DNA of 64,000 nucleotides from Rhizosaccharibacter radicis (GCA_024508355.1 JAMZEJ010000004.1:62001-126000); one strand, 5' to 3'. Positions 39,394 through 49,971 are shown, counted from the first letter of the stretch. The notes: generated by a model not told the origin, from the sequence alone. Program-made: numbers and translations.

Positions 39394-40827
39394 TCAGCGT
39401 CCCGGCTGGTTCACGGCGTAGTCGTTCAGCCCCCACAACCGGTCCTTGACCGCGTTGTAGTACGCCGTCTCGTCGTAGAGCGGCACCTTGAGCTGCAGGT
39501 CGCGCGCCGTGAGCCGGCCGATGGCCGCCGCCACGCCGTAGGAGGACAGCACCAGGTTGCTGAGGCTCTGCACCAGGGCCACCTGGGCGCTGAGCAGGGT
39601 CTGCTGCTGCTGCAGCACTTCCAGCGTCGTGCTGGTGCCGACGATCGCCTGCCGCTCGACGCCGTCGAGCGCGATGATGTTGGATTGCACCGCCGTCCGG
39701 TTGCTGTCGATCGAGGCCTTGTAGGCCAGCAGGTTCTCCCAGTTGGACACCGCGAGCTGTGCCGCGGAACGGCGCTGCACGTCGACCTGCCGGCGCTGCT
39801 GCTGCTCGGTCTGCTTGGCCTGACGGACGCCCGCATACTCGGAGCCGCCCTGATAGACCGGCACCGTAAGGGTCAGGAGACCCTCCTTGATGTCCTGCTT
39901 GGTGCCCGGATAACCCTGGTTGACGGAGTTCTGATACAGGCCCTGGAGCGCCACCCGGGGCATCAGGGACGACATCGCGACGTCCACAGCGTCCTTGTAG
40001 GACGCCTGCAGGAACAGCGCCGAGATGACGTTCGGGTTGTTGGCGACCGCCTGGGCAACGGCGTCCTGCTCAGTCGTCACGGGCAGCTTGAGGGGCTGCG
40101 GCGGGATCAGGTTCGGCGGCGGTGCCATGCCGACGTTCTGGATGTAGGTCGCCTGAGCGGTCTGCAGCGTGCCCTCGGCCTGCTGGCGCGCCGCCCTGGC
40201 GCTGGCGAGCGCCGCCTCGGCCTGCGCCACGTCCGTCCGGGTGATCTCGCCGACCCGGAAGCGGTCGTTGGTGGCGCGGAGCTGTTCCTCGAGCACCTTC
40301 TCGTTGTTGATCTGCAGCTGCAGCAGCTGCTGGTCCTCGATCACGCCGACATAGGCGCTCACCACGTTGGCGAACACCTGCTGCTCGGTGGCGATCAGGT
40401 TGGCACGCTCGCTCATCACCCGGTTCACGGCCTGGTGGGTCTGCGAGGTGGTGCGGCCGCCGCTGTAGATCGGCTGGGTGATCGAGACCTGGGCGTTGTG
40501 GCCCCGCACGTCGTTGAGCGGGATGGCGGCGTTCGGACCGCCGAACGACACGGTGGAGGTCGTGCCGTCGTACACCGTGCCGGACACCGTGCCCGTCACG
40601 GTAGGACGCCAGCCGGCCAGCGCGGTCGGCACGTTCTCGTCCACCGCCCGGAGCTGGGCGCGCTCGGATTGCAGCGTCGGGTTGGTCAGGTAGGCGGAAG
40701 AAAGCGCTTCCTGGAGGGTGTGCGGGATGAAGGTCGGGACGCCGCTGCCGTCATATTTCTGGGCGAAGGCCGACGTACTGCATAGCAGTGCGGCAAGGCC
40801 CGCACCGACTCCTCGGCTGATCGACAT
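39394..40827 (-). CDS. tolC: TolC family outer-membrane efflux protein
   Basis: TolC forms the outer-membrane and periplasmic tunnel for type I secretion and efflux pumps. The 477-residue product has a signal peptide ending around STSAFAQ. Two outer-membrane efflux repeats follow, with long helices such as LRATNDRFRVGEITRTDVAQAE in the first and the related IVGTSTTLEVLQQQQTLL in the second. The GEITRTDV / GTSTTLEV pair is typical. The ATG at 40827 (MSISRG) gives a normal signal peptide; the longer frame is rejected. It lies downstream of pcm and directly before popZ. Confidence 0.93.
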   Translation of the reverse strand: MSISRGVGAGLAALLCSTSAFAQKYDGSGVPTFIPHTLQEALSSAYLTNPTLQSERAQLRAVDENVPTALAGWRPTVTGTVSGTVYDGTTSTVSFGGPNAAIPLNDVRGHNAQVSITQPIYSGGRTTSQTHQAVNRVMSERANLIATEQQVFANVVSAYVGVIEDQQLLQLQINNEKVLEEQLRATNDRFRVGEITRTDVAQAEAALASARAARQQAEGTLQTAQATYIQNVGMAPPPNLIPPQPLKLPVTTEQDAVAQAVANNPNVISALFLQASYKDAVDVAMSSLMPRVALQGLYQNSVNQGYPGTKQDIKEGLLTLTVPVYQGGSEYAGVRQAKQTEQQQRRQVDVQRRSAAQLAVSNWENLLAYKASIDSNRTAVQSNIIALDGVERQAIVGTSTTLEVLQQQQTLLSAQVALVQSLSNLVLSSYGVAAAIGRLTARDLQLKVPLYDETAYYNAVKDRLWGLNDYAVNQPGR

Positions 40828-41016
40828 CGCCCAACCCCTTCCCGTATCGGCGGCCAAGGCCCGGGAGGCTTCGGCAGCAAGCATCCTCTGCCACAACTTC
40901 CTCCGGTCCTGCCAGCCCCGCCCCGGCGCGCGCCTGCATCGGTCGTCGGCCGTAGCCGCGCCGCCACAAGTCCGAGGCGTTCCGCCGCGCCGGGCAGCGG
41001 ATGGGGCCTGCGGCGC

Positions 41017-41685
41017 TCAGAGACTGAAGGCGAGCGCCGGGGCCAGTTCCGGCAGCAGGGGAAGGTTGGCATCGAACTGCACCCGCTCGCGCAGCACGCC
41101 GCCCACCGAGGCTTCCGCCAGCACCGCGGCGGGCACGCGCTTCTCCGCCCACAGCACGCAGGCGAGTCGGCCTTGCGGCTTCAGTTGTGCCGCCAGCGCG
41201 GGCGGGATCGCCCGCACGCCGCCATCGATCAGGATCATGTCGTAGGGCGCGCCCTCGTCCCATCCGGCCGACAGCGGGCCCTGGCGGTACTGCACGCCCA
41301 GCGCGGTGGCGCCGCAGGCATCGCGCCCGATCGCGATCAGCCGTTCGTCCTGTTCCAGCGCCACGACCGCCACGCCCAGCCGATCCAGGAGGGCCGCCGC
41401 GTAGCCGGTGCCGGCGCCGACCACCAGCGCCCGCTCCCCGCGGCGCGGCACCAGCGACTGCACCAGCCTCGCCACGACCCGCGGCTCGCCGAGCACCCGG
41501 CCCGCCCCCAGCGGGATCGACCGGTCCATGTAGGCGCCGGCCGCGAGCTCCGGCGGCAGGAAGCGCTCGCGGGGGATCTCCCGCATCGCATGGATGATCC
41601 GGGGATCGTTGACCAGCATCGGGCGGATCTGCGTGTCCACCATCCGGTGCCGGGCGAAATCGGTATCGAGAACGGGATGGCTCAT
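41017..41685 (-). CDS. Protein-L-isoaspartate O-methyltransferase family protein
   Basis: The 222-residue product is a SAM-dependent methyltransferase of the PCMT family, which repairs isoaspartyl residues. SAM motif I is ALVVGAGTGYAAALL. The family block REIPRERFLPPELAAGAYMD is present, and VLGEPRVVARLVQSL stands where PCMTs usually have the ISxPxxxA motif. This altered motif is typical of the alphaproteobacterial pcm neighbour of tolC and makes the true substrate uncertain. ATG 41685 is chosen. The gene lies about 190 bases upstream of tolC. Confidence 0.87.
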   Translation of the reverse strand: MSHPVLDTDFARHRMVDTQIRPMLVNDPRIIHAMREIPRERFLPPELAAGAYMDRSIPLGAGRVLGEPRVVARLVQSLVPRRGERALVVGAGTGYAAALLDRLGVAVVALEQDERLIAIGRDACGATALGVQYRQGPLSAGWDEGAPYDMILIDGGVRAIPPALAAQLKPQGRLACVLWAEKRVPAAVLAEASVGGVLRERVQFDANLPLLPELAPALAFSL

Positions 41686-41849
41686 GGGAACCCCAGCAGC
41701 GCGGAACGAACTGCCCGTTTCTATAGGCGCCGGACGCCGCCGCGCGAAGGGTCCGCTTGGTCCGGCACCGTCCCGGCCGCTACCGACCGGCCCCGCGCCG
41801 CCGCTTGACCCGCCGGGCCGCGCGGGAGATAGAAGGGCCGTCACGCCCC

Positions 41850-41923
41850 GGTCCGGTGGCAGAGTGGTGATGCAGCGGACTGCAAATCCGCGAATGTGGG
41901 TTCGATTCCCGCCCGGACCTCCA
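41850..41923 (+). tRNA. tRNA-Cys (GCA)
   Basis: A 74-base cloverleaf folds. The acceptor stem GGTCCGG pairs with CCGGACC, the anticodon loop is CTGCAAA (GCA), and the T loop is TTCGATT. The 3' CCA is encoded at 41921-41923. Confidence 0.97.
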
Positions 41924-41945
41924 GCGTTCCTCTCCTTCCCGGCGC

Positions 41946-42344
41946 CTATTCCTGCATCGAGACGTGGGCCGACGCGATGCGCCAGCCTTCCGGCCGGCGG
42001 GCCCAGAACTGCGTTTGCCGCCCGACCCGATCGCCGCCCTGCGGACGGAATTCCACGTGGGCGATGCCGGTGTCATCGCCGAAGGTGGTGATCTCGATCC
42101 GCACCACGACCCTCGGCGGCGCCCCGCCCCGCTGGCGCCGGTAGGCCGTGATCGCTTCCGCGCCGTAGAGCGTTTCGCGGGCGCCGAATCGCACCGTGCG
42201 AGGCGACTCCCAGAACAACTCGTCCAGCACCGCGAGATCGTTCTCCATCAGCGCGCGCTCGTAGCGCAGCACCAGCGCCTCGATCTCGCGGACAATGTCG
42301 GGATCGTTCACAGCGGGCCAGGACGGCCGGTCCGGGGCGCTCAT
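41946..42344 (-). CDS. HpxZ/AtzH-like SnoaL-fold protein
   Basis: The 132-residue product is of the DUF3225 / AtzH-HpxZ family, cone-shaped SnoaL-like proteins associated with oxalurate and cyanuric-acid-type amide catabolism. Blocks typical of the family are NDPDIVREIEALVLRYERAL, LDELFWESPRTVRFG and a C-terminal GWRIASAHVSMQ. The ATG at 42344 overlaps the amidase stop by four bases. It is the third gene of an AtzG-AtzE-AtzH-like operon. Its biochemical role in these systems is not well defined; in AtzH-like proteins an accessory hydrolase role has been proposed. Confidence 0.84.
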   Translation of the reverse strand: MSAPDRPSWPAVNDPDIVREIEALVLRYERALMENDLAVLDELFWESPRTVRFGARETLYGAEAITAYRRQRGGAPPRVVVRIEITTFGDDTGIAHVEFRPQGGDRVGRQTQFWARRPEGWRIASAHVSMQE

Positions 42345-43741
42345 CGGAAGTTCAAGGTCCGGCACCCGACGATGCCGGCCCGCTCCAGCGCCGACGCCGC
42401 CCGCAGAAGCAGGGCCTCGTCCCAGGGCCTGCCGATGATCTGCACGCCGATCGGCAGGTCCTCGCCGTCCAGCACCGGCACGGACAGCGCGGGCAGCCCG
42501 ATGAAGCTGATCGGCTGGGTATAAAGACCCATGTTGGCCCGCGCCGGGACCTGCTGACCGTCCAGCTCGATGGTGGCCTGGCCGCGGCGGACAGCGGGAA
42601 ACGGCGTGGCGGGTGCCACCAGAAGATCGACCCGCCCGAACAGGTCCCGTGCCTGGGCCCGGAACGAGGATCGCAGGCGCTGGGCTTCGACCGCCACGCC
42701 AGCCGGCTGCAGCAGGCCGGCCAGCAGACGGTCCCGCACCGCCGGGTCGTAGCGGTCCATGTCGGTGGCGAGCCGGTCGCGATGCAGCGCTCCGCCCTCG
42801 GCGCCGGTCAGGCAGAAGGCGGCCGAACGCGCGCGTTCCGCATCGGGAAGCTCGACGGTTTCCGCGGCGCCGAGGGCGGCGGCGACCCTGTCCGCCGCCC
42901 GGAGCGCCTGGGCGGACGCCCCCCGCCGGAACCAGCCTCCGAGCAGCGCCACCCTCGATCCGTCGATGCCCTGCTCCAGATCCGGGGTCGCCGGTTCCGG
43001 CGCGCGCCTCGCCTGGGCGGGGTCCTCCGGATCAGAACCTTGCATCAGGTCGTAGCAGAGCGAGAGATCCCGCACCGTGCGGGCGAAGGGGCCGACATGG
43101 TCGAGGCTGTGCACGAAGGGAAAGGCGCCGCGCCGGGACAGGCGGCCGAAGGTCGGTTTCAGGCCATAGACCCCGCACAGCGAGGCCGGAACCCGGATCG
43201 AGCCGTTGGTGTCGGACCCCAGCGACAACGGCACGAAGCCCGCCGCCACCGCCGCCGCCGACCCTCCCGACGAGCCGCCGGCGATCCGGGACGGATCGTG
43301 GGGATTCGCGGTATCGCCGTGATGGGCGTTCTCCGTGGAGAAGCCGTAGGCGAACTCGTCCATGTTCAGGCAGCCGAGCAGGACCGCGCCCGCCCGTCGC
43401 AGCCGCGCCACCGCGTCGGCGTCGCGCGGTGCGGGGGGCGCCCCGGCCAGCACGCTGGAGCCGGCGATGGTGGTCACCCCCGTCACGTCGAACAGGTTCT
43501 TCACCGCGAACGGCACGCCCGACAGCGGACCGGCCGCCTGGCCCCTCGCGATGGCGCGATCCACCGCATCCGCCTCCGCCAGGGCCTCATCCTCGCGCAG
43601 CAGAGTGAAGCAGTTCAGGATGGCGTCGTGGCGCCGGATCCGGTCGAGCGCGTCGCGAACCACGTCGCCGGCCGATCGCGTCCCGTCCCGCACCTGGGCG
43701 GCCAGGGTGTTGGCGTCGTGTTCCGCCGGCAGGGCGTTCAT
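42341..43741 (-). CDS. AtzE family amidohydrolase (amidase signature enzyme)
   Basis: The 466-residue product is a Ser-cisSer-Lys amidase of the AtzE branch, whose studied member hydrolyses 1-carboxybiuret with AtzG. K81 lies in FAVKNLFDVTG. The signature GGSSGGSAAAVAAG spans 155-168. The nucleophile S181 lies in SDTNGSIRVPAS; the N in DTNGS instead of DTGGS is normal for AtzE. The start overlaps the stop of the small AtzG-like gene (ATGA) and its stop overlaps the HpxZ-like gene, so the three are coupled. The local substrate may be oxalurate, carboxybiuret or another N-carbamoyl compound. Confidence 0.88.
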   Translation of the reverse strand: MNALPAEHDANTLAAQVRDGTRSAGDVVRDALDRIRRHDAILNCFTLLREDEALAEADAVDRAIARGQAAGPLSGVPFAVKNLFDVTGVTTIAGSSVLAGAPPAPRDADAVARLRRAGAVLLGCLNMDEFAYGFSTENAHHGDTANPHDPSRIAGGSSGGSAAAVAAGFVPLSLGSDTNGSIRVPASLCGVYGLKPTFGRLSRRGAFPFVHSLDHVGPFARTVRDLSLCYDLMQGSDPEDPAQARRAPEPATPDLEQGIDGSRVALLGGWFRRGASAQALRAADRVAAALGAAETVELPDAERARSAAFCLTGAEGGALHRDRLATDMDRYDPAVRDRLLAGLLQPAGVAVEAQRLRSSFRAQARDLFGRVDLLVAPATPFPAVRRGQATIELDGQQVPARANMGLYTQPISFIGLPALSVPVLDGEDLPIGVQIIGRPWDEALLLRAASALERAGIVGCRTLNFR

Positions 43742-43932
43742 TCCGGTGATCCCGGATCGAACACGGGCGCCGGTTCCAGCCAGGGCGGCGACGGCTGGTC
43801 CATGAACCGCGCCGCGTGGACGGCGAGGAGCTGCAGGTTCGCGGCGACCCCCGCCACCCGCCCGGGGGGCAGCGGGAAGCCGAGAAAGGCTGCCGCGGCC
43901 ACCGCATGCCGTTCCGCCTCGATGTCTTCCAT
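43738..43932 (-). CDS. AtzG-like small subunit (DUF4089)
   Basis: The 64-residue product is a small helical protein with the block VAGVAANLQLLAVHAARFMD and a C-terminal PAPVFDPG. This matches AtzG-type subunits that stabilise AtzE as part of a GatCAB-like arrangement. GGGAG lies 7 bases before the ATG at 43932; an in-frame ATG at 43965 lacks such a site. The stop overlaps the amidase start by four bases. It would be the first gene of the operon. Confidence 0.82.
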   Translation of the reverse strand: MEDIEAERHAVAAAAFLGFPLPPGRVAGVAANLQLLAVHAARFMDQPSPPWLEPAPVFDPGSPE

Positions 43933-44049
43933 GCCGCGCTCCCTATCGGTCACATCCGGAAGCATGCCCGATCCGGGCGGGGATGACAGCCGGGGAGCGC
44001 TGGGTCGATCGGCGCCCGCACGGATCGGGTGGCACCCCGGGCCCGCCGT

Positions 44050-45039
44050 CTAGAAATGGCTCCAGCCGAGGCGGGCGGGACGGAGCAGGGTTCCATCCGA
44101 GTGCCGGGCCGTCACGGTCGGCGGCCCTGCCTCGAAGCGCCCGATGCGGGTCACCGGCACGCCTGCCTCCGCCGCCGCCGAGGCCAGCTCACCTTCTCGT
44201 TCGGGCGGGACCGCGAACAGCAATTCATAATCGTCGCCGCCGGTCAGGCGTCTCTCGAGCGACGCGTCACCGAACGCCGCCGCGGCCGGCGACGCGGGCA
44301 CGCCATCGGCGTCCACCAGCGCGGACACGCCGGACGCCCGGCACAGATGCCCCAGGTCCTGCAGCAGCCCGTCCGAGACATCCATCGCCGCGCTGGCCAC
44401 GCCCAGGAGGCGCCATCCCAACCCGGTGCGAGGCGACGGCCGCCGGTAGCGTTCCGCGAGCCAGCCTGTCGGATCCTGTGCCCGCCCCTGGAGCACGTCG
44501 AGGCCGAGCGCCCCGTCGCCGATGGTGCCGGACACCCAGATCCCGTCCCCCGCGCGGGCACCGTTCCGGCGCAGGGCCTGCCGGGGCGGGACGGTTCCCA
44601 GGATGGACAGGGACAACACCAGCGGGCCGCCGGTGGTGGCGGTGGTGTCGCCGCCGAGCAGGGACAGTTCGAACCGGCGCTGGTCGGCCGCGAGACCGGC
44701 CGCGAACGCTTCGAACCAGCCGGGCTCCAGGTCGGGGGGCACTGACAGGGTGAGCAGGTATCCCAGGGGAACCGCCCCCATCGCCGCGAGGTCCGACAGA
44801 TTCACCCGAAGCAGCTTGGCGCCCACCGTTTCCGGCGGATCGTCGGGCAGGAAATGCACGCCCGCCACCATGGCGTCCGCCGCCGCGACGATTTCCCGGC
44901 CCGGCGGCGGCGAGAACACCGCGGCATCGTCCGACAGGCCGAGTGCAGCCGCACCGGCCAGAGGCAGGAAGTTCCGCCGGATGAAGCCGAATTCGGGCGG
45001 CAGCCCCGGCACGTCCTCCGGGTCGGCCGCTCGGTTCAC
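44050..45039 (-). CDS. thiL: Thiamine-monophosphate kinase
   Basis: ThiL phosphorylates thiamine monophosphate to thiamine diphosphate. The 329-residue product has the PurM-like blocks GLSDDAAVFSPPPG, LRVNLSDLAAMGAVPLGYLL, LGGDTT and the later AAMDVSDGLLQDL and RLTGGDDYELLF. The GTG start at 45039 overlaps the nusB stop (GTGA). Coupling of nusB and thiL is common in proteobacteria. Confidence 0.95.
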   Translation of the reverse strand: MNRAADPEDVPGLPPEFGFIRRNFLPLAGAAALGLSDDAAVFSPPPGREIVAAADAMVAGVHFLPDDPPETVGAKLLRVNLSDLAAMGAVPLGYLLTLSVPPDLEPGWFEAFAAGLAADQRRFELSLLGGDTTATTGGPLVLSLSILGTVPPRQALRRNGARAGDGIWVSGTIGDGALGLDVLQGRAQDPTGWLAERYRRPSPRTGLGWRLLGVASAAMDVSDGLLQDLGHLCRASGVSALVDADGVPASPAAAAFGDASLERRLTGGDDYELLFAVPPEREGELASAAAEAGVPVTRIGRFEAGPPTVTARHSDGTLLRPARLGWSHF

Positions 45040-45590
45040 TCCTCGGCCGCGCCCGGCCCGTGGCTCCGGTCAGCGGCATCCCCGGCGAATTCCCGGGCGT
45101 GGAGACGGCGGCTGAGCGCGTCCAGCAGACCGTTCACCATGCGCGGCTCCTCGCCCGAGAAGAAGCCGTGAGCGACGTCGAGATATTCGTTGATCACCAC
45201 CCGCGGCGGCGGCCCGTTCTCCATCAGGAGCTCGGCCACACCCGCCCGCAACAGTGCCCGCAGCACCGGATCGAGACGCGCCAGCGGCCAATCGGCCGGC
45301 AGCGCCTCGGCCAGCAGCCCGTCCACGCGATCCTGTTCGCGCACGGCGAGGCGCACCAGCCGGTCGAACATCGGCACGTCCGCGTCGGGTACCCTGCCCT
45401 CCTCGAAGCCGCCATCGTGGCCGGCCGTGCCGGGAAGGTCGCCCAGCCGGTGGCGCAGGAACTGGTCGATCACTGTCTCGGCGGTCTCACCGCCCTGCTC
45501 GCTTTGGAACAAGGCCTGCACGGCCGCCACGCGGGACGCGGTGCGGGGGCGGCCGCGCGGGACGTCGCGCCGGTGTCCGGCCCGGGCCAT
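45036..45590 (-). CDS. nusB: Transcription antitermination factor NusB
   Basis: NusB with NusE binds boxA RNA in rRNA antitermination. The 184-residue product has a basic start and the family core SRVAAVQALFQSEQ. Later come LDPVLRALLRAGVAEL and RVVINEYLDVAHGFFSGEEPRMVNGLLDAL. The start is placed at ATG 45590 (MARAGHRR); a GTG just before it is also possible. The tail is acidic. About 100 bases separate it from nrdR, holding a tandem repeat; the rib genes often found between them are absent. Confidence 0.92.
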   Translation of the reverse strand: MARAGHRRDVPRGRPRTASRVAAVQALFQSEQGGETAETVIDQFLRHRLGDLPGTAGHDGGFEEGRVPDADVPMFDRLVRLAVREQDRVDGLLAEALPADWPLARLDPVLRALLRAGVAELLMENGPPPRVVINEYLDVAHGFFSGEEPRMVNGLLDALSRRLHAREFAGDAADRSHGPGAAEE

Positions 45591-45612
45591 CACCGCGCGC
45601 CCCACAGCAGAG

Positions 45613-45660
45613 ACGATCGGCCGCTCCGCGGCAGGAACGATCGCCCGCTCCGCGGCGAGA
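45613..45660. repeat. Two tandem copies of a 24-base repeat
   Basis: Two adjacent 24-base units (45613-45636 and 45637-45660) share ACGATCG and CCGCTCCGCGGC and differ at three positions. They lie in the nrdR-nusB spacer, upstream of the nusB start, and would read as AAERxIVx repeats in the nusB frame. Confidence 0.85.
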
Positions 45661-45693
45661 TCGGCATCATCGGTCGTGATTGCATGCGGCGCT

Positions 45694-46209
45694 TCATGGC
45701 GCCTTTGTCCGCCGAGGTCCAGCGGCTCCGCCCTCCGCGGCGGGAAGATCGTCGCCGTCGGGCGGCAGGAGGGAACGAAGGATGGCGGTGAAATCCTCCG
45801 CCTCGCGGAAGTCGCGATACACGCTGGCGAAGCGCACGAAGCCCACGGCGTCCACGGTGCGCAACGCGTCCAGCGCGAGTTCGCCCAACCGGGCGGTGGG
45901 CACCTCGGTATCGCCCGACGCCTCGAGCTTGCGCACCAGCCCGCTGACGATACGCTCCACGCGCTCTTCATCCACCGGACGCTTGCGAAGCGCGATGCGG
46001 ATGGAGCGGGCGAGCTTCTCGCGCTCGAACGGCGCGCGGCGGCCATCGGACTTGATCACCCACAGCTCGCGGAGCTGCACCCGTTCCACGGTGGTGAAGC
46101 GCTGGCCGCAACTCGAGCACACGCGTCGGCGCCGGATCGCAGCCCCGTCCTCGGTGGGACGGCTGTCCTTCACCTGGGTGTCCTCGTGACCGCAGAACGG
46201 ACAGCGCAT
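45694..46209 (-). CDS. nrdR: Transcriptional repressor NrdR
   Basis: NrdR is a zinc-ribbon and ATP-cone repressor of ribonucleotide reductase genes. The 171-residue product has zinc cysteines C3, C6, C31 and C34 ([13 protein letters not shown] and [11 protein letters not shown]). Then comes the ATP-cone with [20 protein letters not shown] and [10 protein letters not shown]. It starts at ATG 46209, divergent from a PCuAC-like gene, and heads an nrdR-nusB-thiL group. Confidence 0.97.
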   Translation of the reverse strand: MRCPFCGHEDTQVKDSRPTEDGAAIRRRRVCSSCGQRFTTVERVQLRELWVIKSDGRRAPFEREKLARSIRIALRKRPVDEERVERIVSGLVRKLEASGDTEVPTARLGELALDALRTVDAVGFVRFASVYRDFREAEDFTAILRSLLPPDGDDLPAAEGGAAGPRRTKAP

Positions 46210-46338
46210 GGTGGAACTTCAGAAGCTGGAACGGACGCGGGACATGGACGGAGAGGTGCGCCTCGGCAACCGTCGTGGCAAGTGGCGCGTCCTTGCCCGT
46301 TGTTCACGCCCAGCCGTCACCATCCCGGAGCGAAAACG

Positions 46339-46809
46339 ATGAGACCGTCCTTCATCCGTGAGCGAGCGGGCGGAGCGCTTCGGGCGATGGCCTGCCTCGG
46401 CCTGGCGTGGCTCGCGGCGCCCGCCGCCGCCCATGCGGAGAACGATGCCCCCGTCACCATCACCGGCGGATACTTCGCCATCCGTCCGCACATGGTGATC
46501 CGCGGCTTCTTCACCTTGCACAACAACACGGGCGCACCGCTGCTCATCACTGGGTGGAAGGCGCCCGTGTGCGGTCAGCTGGTGCTTCAGGAGGCGGGCG
46601 CCAGCGTCTATGGCCGCAAGCCGCGCACGTCCGACTATCTGACGGTGCCCGCCAAGCGGACCATGATCTTCACCCGCGGCGGCTACCACCTCGCCTGCGA
46701 GATGCCGCAGCACGAGCTGCATGACGGCGACACGATCCCCGTCACCGCGACCTTGCGGTCGGGCGCCACGATCAAGACCGACTTCCCCGTGCGGGCCGAG
46801 GATCGCTGA
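46339..46809 (+). CDS. PCu(A)C-like periplasmic protein with altered metal site
   Basis: The 156-residue product has a signal peptide (MACLGLAWLAAPAAAHA) and the cupredoxin-like DUF461 fold of copper chaperones that load cytochrome oxidase. Blocks include GFFTLHNNTGAPLLITGW, TVPAKRTMIFTRGGYHL and DGDTIPVTATL. The usual Cu ligands HxM and HxM are not conserved. Where the first pair is expected the chain reads PVCGQLVL, with C78. The second reads H117-L-A-C120-E-M122. Metal binding may thus use Cys, His and Met differently, or be lost. ATG 46339 has GGAG about 9 bases upstream. A strong terminator follows. Confidence 0.75.
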   Translation: MRPSFIRERAGGALRAMACLGLAWLAAPAAAHAENDAPVTITGGYFAIRPHMVIRGFFTLHNNTGAPLLITGWKAPVCGQLVLQEAGASVYGRKPRTSDYLTVPAKRTMIFTRGGYHLACEMPQHELHDGDTIPVTATLRSGATIKTDFPVRAEDR

Positions 46810-46823
46810 CGGCGGCCGCACAT

Positions 46824-46864
46824 GGAAACGGCGCCCCGGGATGGTTCCCCGGGGCGCCGTTTCC
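46824..46864. terminator. Strong bidirectional terminator
   Basis: A perfect 17-bp inverted repeat (left arm 46824-46840, right arm 46848-46864, seven-base loop) lies between the convergent PCuAC-like gene and glpK. Its outer ends are GGAAA and TTTCC, giving a T-run at the base of the stem on both strands. Confidence 0.9.
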
Positions 46865-46887
46865 GTAGCACGCGACGGAAAGCCGGC

Positions 46888-48384
<1,497 letters not shown>

Positions 48385-48434
48385 TGGTTGGACGCCTTCT
48401 TGTTTCGCTGGTTGGCCGAGATGACGCGGTCGGA

Positions 48435-49313
48435 TCACACGGCGACGGGGCGCTTGGTCTGTACGGCGTCGACCGGGGCGGCGAGGTCCTGGCCGCCCAT
48501 GCCCGGCTCGACGTAGTTCGGGTCCATGCCGGCCGCGCGGTGGGAGGACTTGTTGGCCGCCGCGAGCGGCCGGCCGATGAACACGTCATAGATGATGGCG
48601 CCGAGCGGACCGCCCACGATCGGGCCGAGCACGGGCGGCAGCCAGATGCCGGTGCCGTCGGTCAGGCCGTTGTTCTTGAAGCCGGCGACGACCGCGAAGA
48701 GACGCGGCCCGAGATCGCGGGCGGGATTGATCGCGTAGCCCTGCATGCCGCCCCAGGAGATGCCGATCGCCAGCACCAGCAGGCCGATCACGATGGGGGC
48801 GAGATTCGTGGGCGGGTTGATGCTGAACTTGTCGCCGACGGCGAGGATCAGCCCCAGCAGGATCGCGGTGCCCACCACCTGGTCGATGAAGCCGGGCCAG
48901 AAGCCGGGCTGCGCCGGGAAGGTCGAGAACACGCCCGTGGTGTGATCCAGCGCCGGGTCCACGTGGATCCACTGCGCGTAATACACGAGGAACACGATGG
49001 CCGCGCCGATGAAGGCACCGGCGAACTGCCCCGCGATGTAGTGCGGAAGCTTGGCCCAGGGAAAGCGGCCGGTCATCGCCAGGGCCAGGCTCACCGCCGG
49101 GTTGAGATGGGCGCCGCTGATGGTGCCGGAGATATAGATGCCGAAGGTGACCGCGAGGCCCCACCCCAGCACGATGTCGGTATAGCCGCCATGCGCGACC
49201 GGCCCGAGGTTGGGCCACAGCACGACCATGGCGACCGAGCCGCATCCGAACAGGATGAGCACCATGGTGCCGAACAGTTCGGCCATGAATTCCTGGAATC
49301 TTGAGTAGGCCAT
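48435..49313 (-). CDS. glpF: Glycerol uptake facilitator
   Basis: GlpF is an aquaglyceroporin of the inner membrane. The 292-residue product has six membrane helices and the two NPA loops, [12 protein letters not shown] and [13 protein letters not shown]. The aspartate after the second NPAR is the mark of glycerol facilitators as opposed to strict water channels. A C-terminal tail of about 35 residues is longer than in E. coli GlpF. GGGGGAAGG precedes the ATG at 49313. Operator-like sequence lies about 200 bases upstream. Confidence 0.96.
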   Translation of the reverse strand: MAYSRFQEFMAELFGTMVLILFGCGSVAMVVLWPNLGPVAHGGYTDIVLGWGLAVTFGIYISGTISGAHLNPAVSLALAMTGRFPWAKLPHYIAGQFAGAFIGAAIVFLVYYAQWIHVDPALDHTTGVFSTFPAQPGFWPGFIDQVVGTAILLGLILAVGDKFSINPPTNLAPIVIGLLVLAIGISWGGMQGYAINPARDLGPRLFAVVAGFKNNGLTDGTGIWLPPVLGPIVGGPLGAIIYDVFIGRPLAAANKSSHRAAGMDPNYVEPGMGGQDLAAPVDAVQTKRPVAV

Positions 49314-49971
49314 GTCCTTCCCCCTCGACCGCATGCCCGTGCGGCGGGATGCCGCTTCGTCCGCAGTCTTTTTGAGCGCTCTCCTGCCGCCAGCGGGCCG
49401 GCCCGGGGACCGGTCGTCGCCCCGTGTCGGGTGGACGTTCCGGATCGCTGGTCGAGGATCGTTCTCTTGTCGGCGCTTGCGTCGCTCTTTTCGTTTCAAT
49501 TCTGATCATGATCGAAGCGAACAATCAAGCGATCAATGCGCGACCGGACACGAACAAGCCGCTGTTCGCCTTATCGCTCGCGGGCGCCATACACCCTCCT
49601 TGAACAGCTTTGTCGCCCGAGCTCGGAGTATTTCCGACAGTCTGGTCAAGCCGTTAGGGACAAATGTGCAGGGATCCGCGCGAGCATGGAGGCTCCCGCG
49701 CCGTCGGATGCCAGACGCTGGATGGTGATGGATGGACCGGCGGAACCGCACGGGAAGGAGATCGCGACCGAGGATCGACGCCGGGGGAACGGCTCGGCGA
49801 TACCGTCGGTCACCGATGCTCGACGTCGTTGGATGCGGCGACCGGAAGACACAGATGGTCGCACGTATGGGGCGGCCGCTCCACCCGCGCTCTGGTCATC
49901 CGTGGGCCACCTGAGCCGGGACCGCCGAAGGCCGGCCCCGGGCAGGCTTCAGCCCGGTATTCGGCGCAGTA
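49314..49971. promoter_or_regulatory. glpD-glpF spacer with GlpR operator-like element
   Basis: This is 658 bases without a convincing gene. A hairpin at 49938-49957 (CCGGGC with GCCCGG, loop of eight) follows the glpD stop and may end its transcript. At 49506-49525, in an AT-rich island, the minus strand reads ATTGTTCG then CTTCGATCATGA. This resembles the two half-sites of E. coli GlpR operators (consensus WATKYTCGWW and its complement) with one base less between them. It is a candidate glpFK operator. Confidence 0.4.

Noticed and set aside
41697..41745. GGAAC occurrences before tRNA-Cys as stress promoters
   Set aside because: No CGTT follows at 16 or 17 bases; similar isolated GGAAC sites elsewhere in the window were dismissed for the same reason.
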